A stretch of 64,000 nt of DNA from Zygnema cylindricum (Eukaryota > Streptophyta > Zygnematophyceae > Zygnematales > Zygnemataceae): assembly GCA_037447655.1 (NCBI GenBank), contig JBBHKE010000422.1, forward strand, positions 38,700 to 102,699. Reading direction: 5' to 3'. A model generated the notes under the pieces. That model had not been told where the DNA came from and did not search any database. It saw nothing but the letters and a program-made list of their open reading frames with translations. Each line of letters begins with the position of its first letter. Position 1 is the first letter of the stretch. Below, piece by piece: positions 22,275-35,166 of this stretch. A program made the translations under genes and the position numbers.

Positions 22275-23747
22275 AAAGCTATCAAGCACCTACTCAACAG
22301 CCAACTTTCAGCTTACACAAAATATGACTCAAAAGGCCAATGTGCCTCAAATTTCTCACAGTAATACAAAACAAAGTAAAATGACAATTACCAAAATTGC
22401 AGCCCAAATGACTTAGTAAACCATAAGATATGATGTCTGGAAGTTTCCCAAAAACTGCCCTTAGAAAATCATATTCCCAAAACTGGATACTTCAAAATTG
22501 GCTAAGTCCTAAGTTATATACTCACAATGTGTATCTACTGGTCTACACTAATTTGGGTAGTTGTTACCGCGGTTAGTACCCTGACTAACGACAAAGTATC
22601 CTACCTGTACGTTACTATACCGTAGTACCTCAAAAACCCTAATTACTATTTTCCAAAAACCTAATTAATGGAACACTATTTTTTATTACACAAAACTACA
22701 AAACAATGTTTTTTTACATATTTTCAGATGTCAAACCGTACACAAAACGTTCCACTTGTTTAGTCAGCGGTAGTCGCTAAAGTCCAGCCGACTCTCGTCG
22801 TGTAATACGAAGCACCTGAGTGCTTCGTCACTTGTGGTCCCAAGTAATCACGCTTGTGGTCCCTCGTGAATCACGCTTGTGGTCCCAGGTGAATCGCATT
22901 CGTTGGGACAAATTCAATTGACGATGGTACCGTCGAATCGTACAATATATATCTGGAATACCCGGTTCAGACTCCGTTTGTCCGAACTTGTGAATCCAAT
23001 CGTCAACTGCGTGACGCGTGTGGCTGACTGTCGGCGCCACTCCGTAAAACATGCATACGTTCTCTTGCCGACAAGTGTACCTGTAAAAGTACAATATACT
23101 CTATTGTACTTTTGCTACTGTAACACTAATTAAGGTAAGTATTACAGCGGACTACTTAGAAAATATTCTAAGTTATTTTAGCCTTATCTACTAAAATAAA
23201 GATTTCTAAATTACAACACTCCCCTAAATCTTTACACTCAGTTACTCACTTAGTCCAATAACATCTCTGCAAAACTGTAACTTAGGAGCAGGAAGGGCTT
23301 TTGTTAACATGCCAGCCACCATCTTCTCGTCCGGTAAATAACACAATTTAACGACTTTTGCAAGTGCTTTTTCGTTAACAAAGTGAAGTCTAACATCCAT
23401 GTGTTTGCTCTTAAAGTGATGGCTGGGGTTAGAGGCAATCGCAATGGTTGCCTGGGTGTCACACCAGATAGCTTGAGGACCAGTTTGCATATACCCAAGT
23501 TCTTGTAAAATAGACTTGACCCATAAGAGCTCTTTGAGGGCGGAAGATGCTGCCATATGTTCTGACTCCATTGTAGATTGAGTTGTAACCTTCTATAATT
23601 TGCTACTCCAACAGCAAGTTCCATCTCCAATCTTCAAAACAAAGTCGGTTGTAGGTTTTCAGCTTGGCATGTCTCCATAGCTAGCATCGCTCAACGTCTG
23701 TATTTTCACCTCTCCTCCTCCGAGTTCAAGCTTAAGATTTCGAGTAC

Positions 23748-23825
23748 CTGCAAGATATCTCATCACCCTTTTTGTTGCTTCCCAGTCTGCAAGATATCTC
23801 ATCACCCTTTTTGTTGCTTCCCAGT
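23748..23825. repeat. 39-bp perfect tandem duplication in copia pol
   Basis: Two adjacent copies of a 39-bp unit starting CTGCAAGATATCTCATCACC, between the RT and RNase H regions. Confidence 0.95.
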
Positions 23826-24680
23826 CTGTCTTTTAAGGATTTTGCAGACTTCTACTTAACACTCCCAGAGCTGCTGCAATGACGGGTCTCGTACAATTCA
23901 TAAAATATATAAGACTTCCGACCACCTGTCTATATGGCTTTGAAGCCATAAACTCTTCCTCCCCTCTCTCTAGACTCTCACAAACCATTATGTTTGAGTC
24001 TGAATCAATTCCTTCCGATTTCTGCCTGAATTCCATTAGAGTTACAGATCCCTTTACATCTTTCATTTCAAATTTTTCCAACATGTTGCCTATTGCTTCT
24101 TTCAGAGTCAACATTACCAGTCTTTTTTTTTCTGTCTCTTTCTACCTGTATTCTTAAGATATACTTGGCCTCTCTGAGGTCCTTCATCTCGAACCTAGAC
24201 CTTAAAGCCGCTTTAATGCGGTTTATTTCATCCATTGACTTGCATATTAATAATAAGTCATCCACATATACAACAATGTATAGTATCCCATCCTCCCCTT
24301 GTAAGACATATACAGAATGATCTGAGCTAATTCTCTCAAAACCTAGCCCAGTCAAAAACTCATCTAACTTCAAATTCCACTGGCGCATGGATTGTTTTAG
24401 CCCATACAAAGATTTCATCAATTTACACACTAATTCTTCCTTTCCATTTTCAACATACATTTCGAGTTGTTTCATATAAATGGTTTCTTCTAACTCACCA
24501 TGCAAAAAGGCGGTTTTAACATCCATTTGATTTATTTCTATATTCTCTATAGCTGCTAGACTTAGCAAAATTCTAACAGTGGGAAATCTTACAACTAGAG
24601 AGAATGTTTCTTCATAGTCAATACCTTCTTTTTTATTCTACCCTTTGGCGACTAGTCTGGCCTTATACCTTTCAATGGTG

Positions 24681-24798
24681 TTGTTCGAGTTCAGCTTCAC
24701 CTTGAATACCCATTTGCTGCCGATGGCTTTACTGCCTGGTTGTTCGAGTTCAGCTTCACCTTGAATACCCATTTGCTGCCGATGGCTTTACTGCCTGG
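24681..24798. repeat. 59-bp perfect tandem duplication in copia pol
   Basis: Two identical adjacent copies of a 59-bp unit starting TTGTTCGAGTTCAGCTTCAC, upstream (in pol sense) of the YVDD region. 59 is not a multiple of three, so it shifts the frame. Confidence 0.95.
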
Positions 24799-26759
24799 AG
24801 GAAGATCCACCAGCTCCCATGTTTGTGCCTCCATAATAGACTTCATTTCATCGTTTGTTGCCTTGATCCACTGATTTCTCTCAAGTGATGAGAAGGCCTC
24901 CTGGATTGTAAGAGGCTCCTCTTGCTTGCAGACGACTGCTAGATCTCTTTCCCCCAGGAAATTGGGAGGCTAAAATTGTCGGCAACCTTTGATTTTTTTG
25001 TTTTGTTTGAACCATAACTTGAGCTGGTACTGAGTGTGTAGCAGTTCCTTCCGCCTGAGTTGTAGCTTGTGGTGGAGCATTCTGTGAAGGCACCAGAGGA
25101 ACTAAAGGAATAAGTGTCCCACTTGCCGATGGAAAGTAGACTCGCTGCGTATAGTGAAAAATGAAATATTTCTGCTTTTCTTTTGTCGGTTGATTTGGCA
25201 CTTTAAAAAGGTACACCAAATCCTGTTCATCCTTAATATGGATATTCATAGAGATAACCACTTTTTGTTTCTCAAATACAAAAACTCTATATCCTTTCGC
25301 ATTATCATCATACCCCAAGAAAATCCCATGTAGGCCTTTAGCCTCCATTTTCCATCTATCCTGTGAAGTATCTAAGATAAAACACTTACTACCAAAGATC
25401 TTAAAGTGCCTAACATCAGAATTTTTTCCTGTGTAAAGCTCATAAGGTGTAGTGCTAACAGATCAAGGAGCAATTCTATGTTTAATATAAACAGCACAGT
25501 TAAGTGTTTCAGCCCAAAATTTCAAATCTAGCTCTTTATCTGCAAGCATGGACCGAGCACTCTCTGTCACTGCTCCTATTTAATCTCTCAGAAACACCAT
25601 TCTGTTCCGGTGTATATGGAACTGTAAGATTGTGACTGATACTGATATCTTCCTGAAGGAGAAATTCTTCGAATTCTTTTGATGTGTATTCTCCCCCGTT
25701 GTCCGATCTCAATGCCAATATTGGAACTCCATGAAGCTATTCCGCCTACGCTTTATAGTGTTTGAAGTTAGTAAACGCTTCACTTTTATGTTGCATGAAG
25801 TAAACTTTGGTGTACCTGAAGTAGTCATCTGTATATGTGACCATATAGTGGACACCTCCAGCCGAAGCCACGTGTGAAGGACCGAGAACATCAGAATGTA
25901 TTAGCTGCAGAAATTTTTCCGATCTGTGGTCTGCATCCTGTGGAAATGGCAATCTGTGGATCTTGCCAAGTGAACAACCATCACATGATTTTAAAGGATG
26001 AGAGGTGAGAGAAACTCCATCAACTTTTCCCGAATTCACCATTTTTTTTAGACTATCATAATTCTTGTGTCCTTATCTCTTATGCCACAACTCATTATCA
26101 GATTGGACACTGGAGTAGAGAACATCAGTTTCCTTATATTCAGCCATGTCCATCCGGTACATTTTGCTAGCATCTCTAGTTCCTGTTACTGCTACTTTTC
26201 TTTTCTTGCTAACAACCTGTCTACCTTCTTTTAGAATGACTTCAAAGCCTTTGCTTTCCACTAATGATGTAGAGAAAAGATTTTATTTAAAGTCTGGAAC
26301 ATACAAAACATTGTGAAGAGTTCTCTCTACCGACTTTCCCCCCACATCTACCATTAAAGATACATCACCCTGAGCCGAGGTTTGAACACTCATCCCACAA
26401 GCATAGTATATACTATTTGGAGGCGTTTGTTGCAGATTTATAAGCCGCCTTGTTCCAGCACATGTGAGCCGATGCTCCGGTGTCCATGATCCATCCTGCA
26501 TCCTTGGGACCCTCCATTGCTGCCGCCATAGCAAATAACTCCGCTTCCTCTTGCTCATTGAAGCTCAAAGACTCATCTGCAAAGCTGAAAAGAGAGCATT
26601 TCCCCGAGGAGGATTTCCAGAAAAACCTTTGTGATATTGGCTTTGCTGCCAACCCGGCCCCTATAAACAGCTTTGGACAATACCTGTATCGGACATGCGT
26701 CCAACTTACACGAAGAAACGGCGTGGCGTAATAGCCATTTTGTGAATGTTAAACAGAAA

Positions 26760-27058
26760 AAAACTGAAATTAAACTTACGTTTCGTGGTATAGCGTTGAC
26801 ACATAACCGCCGTAAATTAGGCTAACCGGTACGGATACTTAATTTGGCAACGTCGTACATTTTTTTTTGTACGGATACATATATTAATGTATATAATCGT
26901 ACTGAGAATATTCCATTTTTTATGTTCCCAAATTAGCGTAAAAGTCGAAATTAACATAAATCTTTATTTAAAAAAAAATCAAAATCCTAATTACCATCAA
27001 TAAAGGTTTATTTTCTTCAACACTATTTAAACTTTGACACTAATAACGATTCGCGGTG
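26760..27058. mobile_element. Truncated MITE, right part
   Basis: It ends CACTAATAACGATTCGCGGTG followed by TA, and its interior (TACATATATTAAT.TATATAATC, GAATATTCCATTTT) matches the 539-bp element at 16840-17378. No left terminus is present. Confidence 0.7.
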
Positions 27059-27060
27059 TA

Positions 27061-27330
27061 CCGTGTTGTACGAAATAATCGGAACGGAGTGAATGTGGAT
27101 ACCGCCGACAAGAGACAAGTTCAGCAAAAAGTGAATCAACTTTGCATTTGTTACCAGTTTCCGGCCATTCAACATAGAATTGGACTCGTCCAACCTCTTT
27201 TAACGACACCAAAGTCAAGTCACTATTAACACAAGAGTGGGCGGCACTTGCTCAAGGTCAGCCCTAATTTATGAAACAAATCACTAAAAAGAGTCTTACG
27301 CCATGAATGGTCAAAACAAAGTACAGACTA
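27061..27330. repeat. Diverged copy of the P450 upstream region
   Basis: CGAAATAATCGGAACGGA, TTTGCATTTGTTACCAGTTT and CGCCATGAATGGTCAAA appear in the same order as at 14330-14650. It abuts a MITE end, as the original does. Confidence 0.7.
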
Positions 27331-30304
27331 CGTTTCTTACGAGTTGGCCCGGTTGGTGAGATTGGTGAGAGTCGTATTTTACACCCAAAAAAGGCGTTAC
27401 GCTCACCATTTGCAAGATACCGCCCGGGTACCATACATTTTACCTTAGGGTATTTTTAGTGGTTTTGTTTTTTTTAATAAAAAAAACACAAATGAGTAAA
27501 AAACCCTAAACATATTTATACACACGACGTCCGCGAGGCGCGGCGCGTTGTAAAACGGAATGAAAGGGGGGGGACGTGGACGCGTGCACCGCCTCCTCTC
27601 AGCGCTCTCACCATTTGTTCGTGGCGCAAAAATTGCAAGATTCAGTACAGTACTTTCACGGGTTGCTATGCCAACTGCAACGTTTTGAGCACATTTTTTT
27701 TAAGACAAACGCAATGTTATTGTTCTCAATACTCATGGATAAAAATTTACACGATTATACATCTTCGTCACCAAGCGCGAGGCGTCCCTATGTTTTTCCG
27801 CAATTTTTTCAAACGTTTGTGATTGACACGCTTCACGAGCAATCAACATGGCACCTCGTGAAGTCGTCGCTTACGCCGCGGCCGTGTACGTTTGACTATC
27901 GTGACACGTCGTGACGCCGTCGTCGTCGTTACCTATGTCGCCGTGATGTGTGAACCTTTGCGATTTTTCAGCCTCGTTTTCGTTCGTTTTTCTTTTTAAT
28001 AGTAGTTGTCCTTTTCTTTTGGGGCAATCTCCATGATGGCAGTGACACGCTATGCCGTTTTTCGTGCGCTCAACCAATTTTAGCTTATTTTTACCCTCGT
28101 ACTTTTATTAAAACAATGTATATCGATTGAGAAAAAAAAAACTTTGTGACCATGTTAGTTGCATGCATGTTGACTATGTTGCTTGGCTAGGTTGTGCACT
28201 TGTGCCTAACAAGGGGATTTCACAAGTGCAATTAACAAAGTGTCAAGAATTACCAAGTTAGCTCGTCTAAAGAGCTATCCTTCAGTTGTAAAATTATAAA
28301 TTTGTAATGCAAAGGTTTACTTTGGAATTTTTGTCGCCTTTGAAAAAATAAAGAAGATGAACGCGGGGACACCCGTTCGGTTCTAAGGGTCCACGTGGTT
28401 AGATTTGCAACCTTCGTTACTAAGGTTTTACATGGTTGACGCGATTTAATTCTTCATTTTTTTTGGACGTGTGACAATAAGTTAAGTAACCTATATTGAA
28501 AAAAAATGCCCTAACGTTGAGGGTAAATCATACAGTCTTAAGGTAAATTTTATGGAATTTTACCCACGAAAAACTTTGAATTGTACAATTTGCACTCAAA
28601 ATGAGGGTAAAACTTCGAGAGTGAAATTACCCTAGGACACTCAAAATGTTTTATCCTTTCAAAAGTTAAAATGTACAAGAGTGAAAATCCATTTACTCAA
28701 TTTTCAGTTTTGCCGTTCAGTTTTGTCGAGCGAACTAAATTGAACTCGGTTTTGTCTAAAAATCATCGATTGCAATGGTTGAAAAACTTGACGAGCAGTG
28801 ACATACAACATTTAGTGCGACCAACAATGTAATGATCGGAGAATCCGTACCAAATAAAACTTACATATACGAAAAGAATTACAAGTTTCGGAATTGTGAA
28901 GGTTTTTTCTTCAATATTTAACGTTGCTCTTCGTCTATGGTTGGGATTCTCACCCGTCACTTTTAAGAAACCCACCTTATACCCACAACCAACCACGTGA
29001 TACCCAAAGGGTGCACCAACTTCACGGCTCACATGGAGGGGAATGGGTTGTAAGTTGCCAGCAACTTGTTGATGCCCAAGGAGTCCAATTACATTGTTGC
29101 TCACATTAAGAGTAATGGACTACAACTCATGATGATTTAATGTGGGATGCAATTACAATTGCTGGAGCCGAAAGGGCGTACACGGTTTGAGGAGTCATGC
29201 ATTGTACCTTCTAGCTGTTGTCCGCCGTCACTGTATTGGTGGAGCTACATATTGGCAAGCCCAAGTTGTGGCCCTCCTTTGACGAAGTACAGTGATAGAT
29301 GATAAGTGACAAATGATAAGCGAGGCCCAACAGGGACTCCTATATATCCCACCAAGGGGTCCGGATCACATCGACAACCTTTGTGGCCGAGGACTTCAAC
29401 TTGTCAATGTCATGAACAATCATCTAGCCTACATTTCTTTTCGGTGAGAGTTTGTCATCTAGAGTCATGTTGGTAGGTACGTGTTTTGATTTGCATAATC
29501 TTTCAAGTCATCTTTTCGTCCAACCAGTTTTGCTTTGACTCTTGCAGTAATTTAATGGTGTTTCTTTATCCCCCTAGTACCCATATGGTTTTTTCATCAC
29601 TATTTTAGCAAGAAAGTTCAACGTCCACATTATGACATTATGGTATCGTCTTAGTAAATTCGAACCAATAACTTCAATGTAGGAAAACAATTGGAAACAC
29701 TATATATTGTGCCTCAGTACGATACGCAGACCATACTAGTATTTCACGTATAGCGAGCGTACTGTACAAGCGGACAATATACAGCAATTCTATTTGTTTT
29801 TGCACACCAAACAAATGGTTTAGAGTGGCGTTTCCTCCCTCGTCCACAATTAGAAATTAGGTCAATTGAACAGCGATACGAATACGTTAATTTCCGATCG
29901 CCAAAATCAAGCTTTTGCATTTAAACAAGCATTCAAAAAAGACTATTGTAGTAAAGCATTCCCTTAATTGAAAAAGGACGGAGTGCACAGAAAGCAACTT
30001 TTTTTCTCCACAAGCATGTACAGAGCTCATGGTGAAATATTGGAAAACAATCTTCGCCGTGACTCAAACATAGTCAAATCATGACAAAAAAACACAGTAA
30101 ATTTATTTGAGTGTATCAAACAACAAAAAAAAGCAAATCAAAAGAATGAAAATAAGTTGAACACATTACCATAGTGTCTACAACCGGCTCACTTCCCGCT
30201 ACACATTCTCACTTTCTCCTTAAACAATAAAACTGCCCCTAAACTTAAACATAAAGAGTCAACATAATACTTTTTTTATCTGTTTTTATTCCAGCTATCA
30301 ATTT
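27331..30304. other. Intergenic, no gene supported
   Basis: The composition changes at about 27530-27960 (CG-rich patches, G8 run), then returns to AT-rich. Frames of about 112 codons (27576-27914 plus, 28763-29104 minus) have no recognisable domain. BLISTER 3' UTR probably occupies the right end next to the stop at 30305; no poly(A) signal was assigned. Confidence 0.5.
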
Positions 30305-31783
30305 TCACTGCCTGATACTATTACTTCGTCGAGTGCCTGGAAACAGACGCAATATCCACGTCAAAACTCGTTCAGCAACCTGCAGACAAATCAAAACCAT
30401 ATTAGATCAAAAAAGAACTACAGATCATAAAACAGGATGTGCATATTTTATTTCACACTGAACGTACTTGTACATGCTTTGACTACATTCAATATGAAGT
30501 ACGTATTCTATTTCAGTTATACCAATTTTCCTGTGATAGAATTTACCATATGTTTTGATCAGCATGGCTCATTAGTCGCTGCCTTTTTTTTGTGTGTATT
30601 TTTAGGGTTTTCAGGGTTCCGCAGCACTTTTTCCAAAATAGACATCTTCGAGGAATCACCTGATATTTGAAACTTTATGGCATATGATAGAGTCACAGCA
30701 ACGAGGATAATAAGATAGAAAAGAAAAAAAAAGACCGCATGAACAAATTAACAGGTCTGAAAAAGACTTCATCGTTCAAAAAGGAGAAACATCAGTTAAA
30801 AGAGGAGGATAATCCACAAACGGCAAAAAAAGACAACGGGCATAAGATAACATGTTTAAGGAAGGAAAGGAAAAAGGAGGAACATTCAGCCAACCTCGTC
30901 TCCTTCGTCTATGTACTCTCGATTGTAGGTCAAACTGTCCAAAGTACTGTTGTCCACCATAGTAGATGACCTCGAGGCAGCCATATTTTGGGCCACGGCC
31001 AGTTCTAGTCGCTGGGTTTGAATCGCTAATTTCCGAGACAAATCCGCATTTGATGCCTGCGAAAATTGCCAAAATATTGGTTTAAAAACTAGTTATTACC
31101 AGAAACTAAAACAAACAACAACAAAAACAAACAGCAATGCCTACTTTCAAAATTCATTTTTACAATGGTTGTATTTCCGACTTTCAAAAGTTGCGTTCCA
31201 AAAACGAATGATATTCCCTACTTACAAAAATAATTCCTAAAGCAAAAGCCATTGAATTAACTTCAATAACAAATTTCACCACAATAAAACTCTCCGGAAG
31301 AACAATTGACCACTACAGACGGTCAGTTGTACAGATGTTGATGGTCAGTTGTACAGACAGATGTCTTAGGAAAATCATTCCTAAAACAATTATCATTGCC
31401 TACTTTCAAAATTCATTCCAAAAACAAATTGGGGGACAAGAGAGGGGGGGAGGAGGGGGAAGGGGAAGGCGAGGGAGAAAAGCGGAGAGGCGAGGAGAGA
31501 AGTAGGTTTGACACGAAAGACAAAAAGGCATCCATATTTAGCATCATAAGAAAACAATGAACATTGGACGATTTTCATTAAGTGGCAAAAAACTTATGGA
31601 ATCCACGGGCAGAAATTGGTGGAAATCCTGTTCTCTCAACAGGGGCCAAGAAAGGGCTTAAAAAACCCTAAAAAAGCCCAGAAAACCCAAGAGTTCTCAC
31701 CCTCAATTCGGCAGCTGCTGCTGCCTCAGCATTTACGACACGGACCAAGGCCCGTCTTTCATCCCTAATCTGCGAAATTCCCA

Positions 31784-31856
<73 letters not shown>

Positions 31857-34800
31857 CAAAAAAAAAAAAAAAAAAAAATGGAAATTCGTAAATCAGAATT
31901 TCCAATCAGTCAAAGCAATAAATAAAAAAAAAAAAAAAAAAAAAAAGGTCTTCAATAACCGTGAAACTTGCCTCGTCAAGGAGAGTGTCAATAGATTGAA
32001 TAGATCTCTGGTCGTCTTCCGATAAAGAATCCAATTCTTCCGGAATATGCATTGAAAAAGATTGATGCCATGTTGCTCCTGGAGTTGCTAAAGCAGCAGC
32101 AAAAGCAGCATTTATGGCTGATGTAACTCGTCTAATACTCGCACTTTCGGGAATTCCCTTGGGTTCCTCATTTTCTCCTTGGTCTCCTACTCCTCTTCCT
32201 TCACTATCTTCTGGTTTCTCCGGTTTTTCTCCGGTTTCGCTTTTTTCTCCGGTTTCTTCCGTTCTTAACAACGCCTCAGGTGTTTCCTCACTTGACACGG
32301 GAGTGTTAATTGAGTTTTCCGAAGCTATGGAGGTCTGAGGGCCCGGTTCTGCAAGAGACCCACGATCCTCTCTTAACTCACTACTTCCTTTTCCTACAGC
32401 CTCCACTACTCTACTGCTTGAAGTCTCGGCATCAACGGATGTGATTGCATTCGATACAAGAGTAGATGATACATTCGATCGAGACTGTATTTCTGCAGAA
32501 ACAAAACAATCCACGTGTTAACAAAGCAACTTAGGAGTCGAGAAGAAAAAAAGGGAGAACAGTGATTTAACATACAATATCATGAAACTGCTCATCGCCA
32601 GCGCAATTTCCTTACATTTAACCGGCAAATGACATACAAAAATGAACAACAACAAAGATATATCATATGTTATACATTACACCACCTGCGATTCATATCT
32701 TATATGTTAAATATTACATCTTCGACATTGTGCTAAACAAAAACGTGAGCCTACGAATTTTCCAGACATCAATAACCTGCTCAGAAAGGAGCTTTTAAGA
32801 TGAAGCACCTAGTTTTAAATGACACAAATCGACCACATTCGTAAAAAGATATGCAAGACCTAAGATTACAAAAACTGTCTTAAATTCACTTACCAAGATC
32901 CTCAGTGGAGGTTGCACTGTCCAGTCGGTTTGAACCTACATCACTATTTGAGGGCCCCACCATATCCTTCAAAGCACCACCCACTGCAGCTTTCCGCAAG
33001 CGCGACTGCAAGTTCCGTTTCTCTGCAGAAGAAAACCAAATAAAATCCGGAAGGAGAGGGAGAGGGAGAGGGAGAGAGTGGGAGAGAGTAAGAGAGTCAG
33101 AGGGACGGAGAGAGGGAGAGAGAGGCAGAAAGAGGGAGAGGGAGAGAGGAGGGAGAGGAGAGGAGGAGGGGAGGATAGGAAGAGAGGAGAGGGAGGGAAG
33201 AGGGAGAGGGGGAAGAGAGAGGCGAGAGGGAGGGGGAGAGAGGGAGAGGGAGGGAGGGGGAGAGGGAGCGGGACAGGGACCCCGTTTTTCTGCAAAAGAA
33301 AACCAAATAGAATCGGCAAAACCGGAAATATTTGTCGTTTTCTGCTGTAAACAGTACTGCGTATAAAGGTTGGATTGGATAGAACCCTGAAAACTTTATA
33401 TCTTACACCAATTTGTATCCATTTTGATGTGAAAGAATAGAAAAAATACTTTTCTGCATGCTAATGGACCTATCAGGAAGAAAATAGACAGAAATGATCA
33501 AACATTTAGTCGTCCATTCATCCGGTAGGGCAAATTACATCCTTGGTGAGCGCTGATAAAAACTCTTTGGCATTCATAAACTAAGTACATATGCATTGAC
33601 ATCCCCACCATGAGCTTTTCAGGCTTAAACATATGCGAACAAGAAATGAAACCCTCAAATGCCACACACGGCCACTAACCCACTTACAGTTATTTAATCA
33701 TGACATGCTAGTACTACAGACTGAACTGGCTCAAGTTACCGTTATTTAATCATGACATACTACAGACTGAACTGGGTCAAGTTACCGTTATTTAATCACG
33801 ACATGCTAGTACTACAGACTGAACTGGGTCAAGCCAACCAAGTACATAAAAAAAAGCTCTTAGATGGATACTTGTTGTTCACACATTGCATGTTCTGTAA
33901 CTACTGTGGTCCAAACTCTTTATGTGTACGACTCGACAAATCATTAGCTGTAAAAGAATGGTCCAGTACGGAGAGTGGTCTAGAAAAATTCCAGAGTCTT
34001 AGAAAGACAAGAGGAAAAGAGAGAGAAAGAAAGGGATGTACCTTCCTGTAAACTTGCTATCTGTCCTCGCAAATTCGCGCGATCCTTTTCCAAAGAACCC
34101 ATAGCCCTCCTGCACACACAGTCCTTAATGAGGGTCGACCACAATGCAGGCTGGGTTTGAACCAGGGCATAAAAAAAATATAAAAATGACATTTAGTTAT
34201 TTACTTATTTGCAGCTCTCACTTCTGTGCTTCGAGCTCTGAAGTAAGTCGGTCCACCGACTGCTTAACCTTCAACTCCTGAGACCGCATTCTCAGAACCT
34301 GCCCCCATGAAACAGACAAGACACCTGAGGGTTCAGATTTTCTGCTGGAATTAAAGAGACATTAGCAGAATATATTCATCGTGAGGTTAAGGGCAACCTT
34401 ATCTTTGCGCCTTTGAATACACTAATTCTGAGTCTAATGAAATACGCGTTTGTGTTGTTTGTGCTGTAAGGTATGGAATCACTGCACATGGGTTCAGATT
34501 TCCTGTTTTCAAGTCCTCCAAAAATTACAGCCAAAAATGTGCATGTCTAATACATCTGTTCAGCTGTATCTCTTTATCTCAAATGGCCAAATAAAATCCA
34601 AATTAACAACAGAATAGCTGACGAAAATTTCCTGCTTCAGCCGTAACGTTGCAGGAAAACAAGAAAAAGCCTTTTGTTTTAGTTTAAGCATGATAAAATA
34701 CATCTAGGTACTACAAAGTACACCGTGAAGTGTTATTAGCGTTACTAGCACTAATTTGATGCCGGTTTCTTTTTCCCCCTGACCACAAAATTACATTGAT

Positions 34801-35135
34801 TATATTGATAGTTTTTTTTTCTTCACGCTAATAATTTAAACGGTTCAAAAACAACCATGCCAACTGACACTGAATTAGAGTTGATAACACTAACATACAC
34901 CCCACACAAATAATTGTTTACTCTAATACCCATTCACGGTGTACTATACTTTGTATGTCCTTTATGCATACTTTGTATACATACATGTACTTTATGTGTG
35001 CCAATACTTTACGTTCGTTGAATGTTACTCGAGTATACTTTACATGTCCTTTTTGTATACTTGATGTGTACTTACGTAGACTATACACAATTGCATTTCA
35101 TTCTGTTCATTTCGTAAACAGTTAATAGTTTTTAG

Positions 35136-35166
<31 letters not shown>

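Larger units (their letters stand above)
22275..26750 (-). mobile_element. Ty1/copia 3' part: protease, integrase, RT, RNase H and LTR, decayed
   Basis: Reading on the minus strand from about 26750: protease motif DTGASAHM (near 26480), integrase zinc region and catalytic blocks (LIHSDVLGP, YTDDYFRYTK, RSDNGGEY, TPEQNGVSERLN; 26042-25536), reverse transcriptase with YVDD (24068-24568), RNase H ending GLSE at 23242, a polypurine tract (AGGGGAG, 23220-23226) and the 3' LTR (23218 to 22275, starting TGTTGTAATTTAGAAATC). Integrase before RT marks Ty1/copia. The pol frame is broken by several frameshifts and stops. The gag part upstream of protease is missing in this orientation. Confidence 0.92.

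Noticed and set aside
27576-27914. 112-codon plus-strand frame in a CG-rich patch
   Set aside because: No recognisable domain, and no splice sites or neighbouring exons extend it.
30437-30969. Plus-strand frames between the last two BLISTER-like exons
   Set aside because: They overlap minus-strand exon and intron sequence and show no domain of their own.
32905-33366. 153-codon plus-strand Arg/Gly/Glu frame
   Set aside because: Artefact of the GA-rich intronic tract; the real exon is on the minus strand at 32894-33022.
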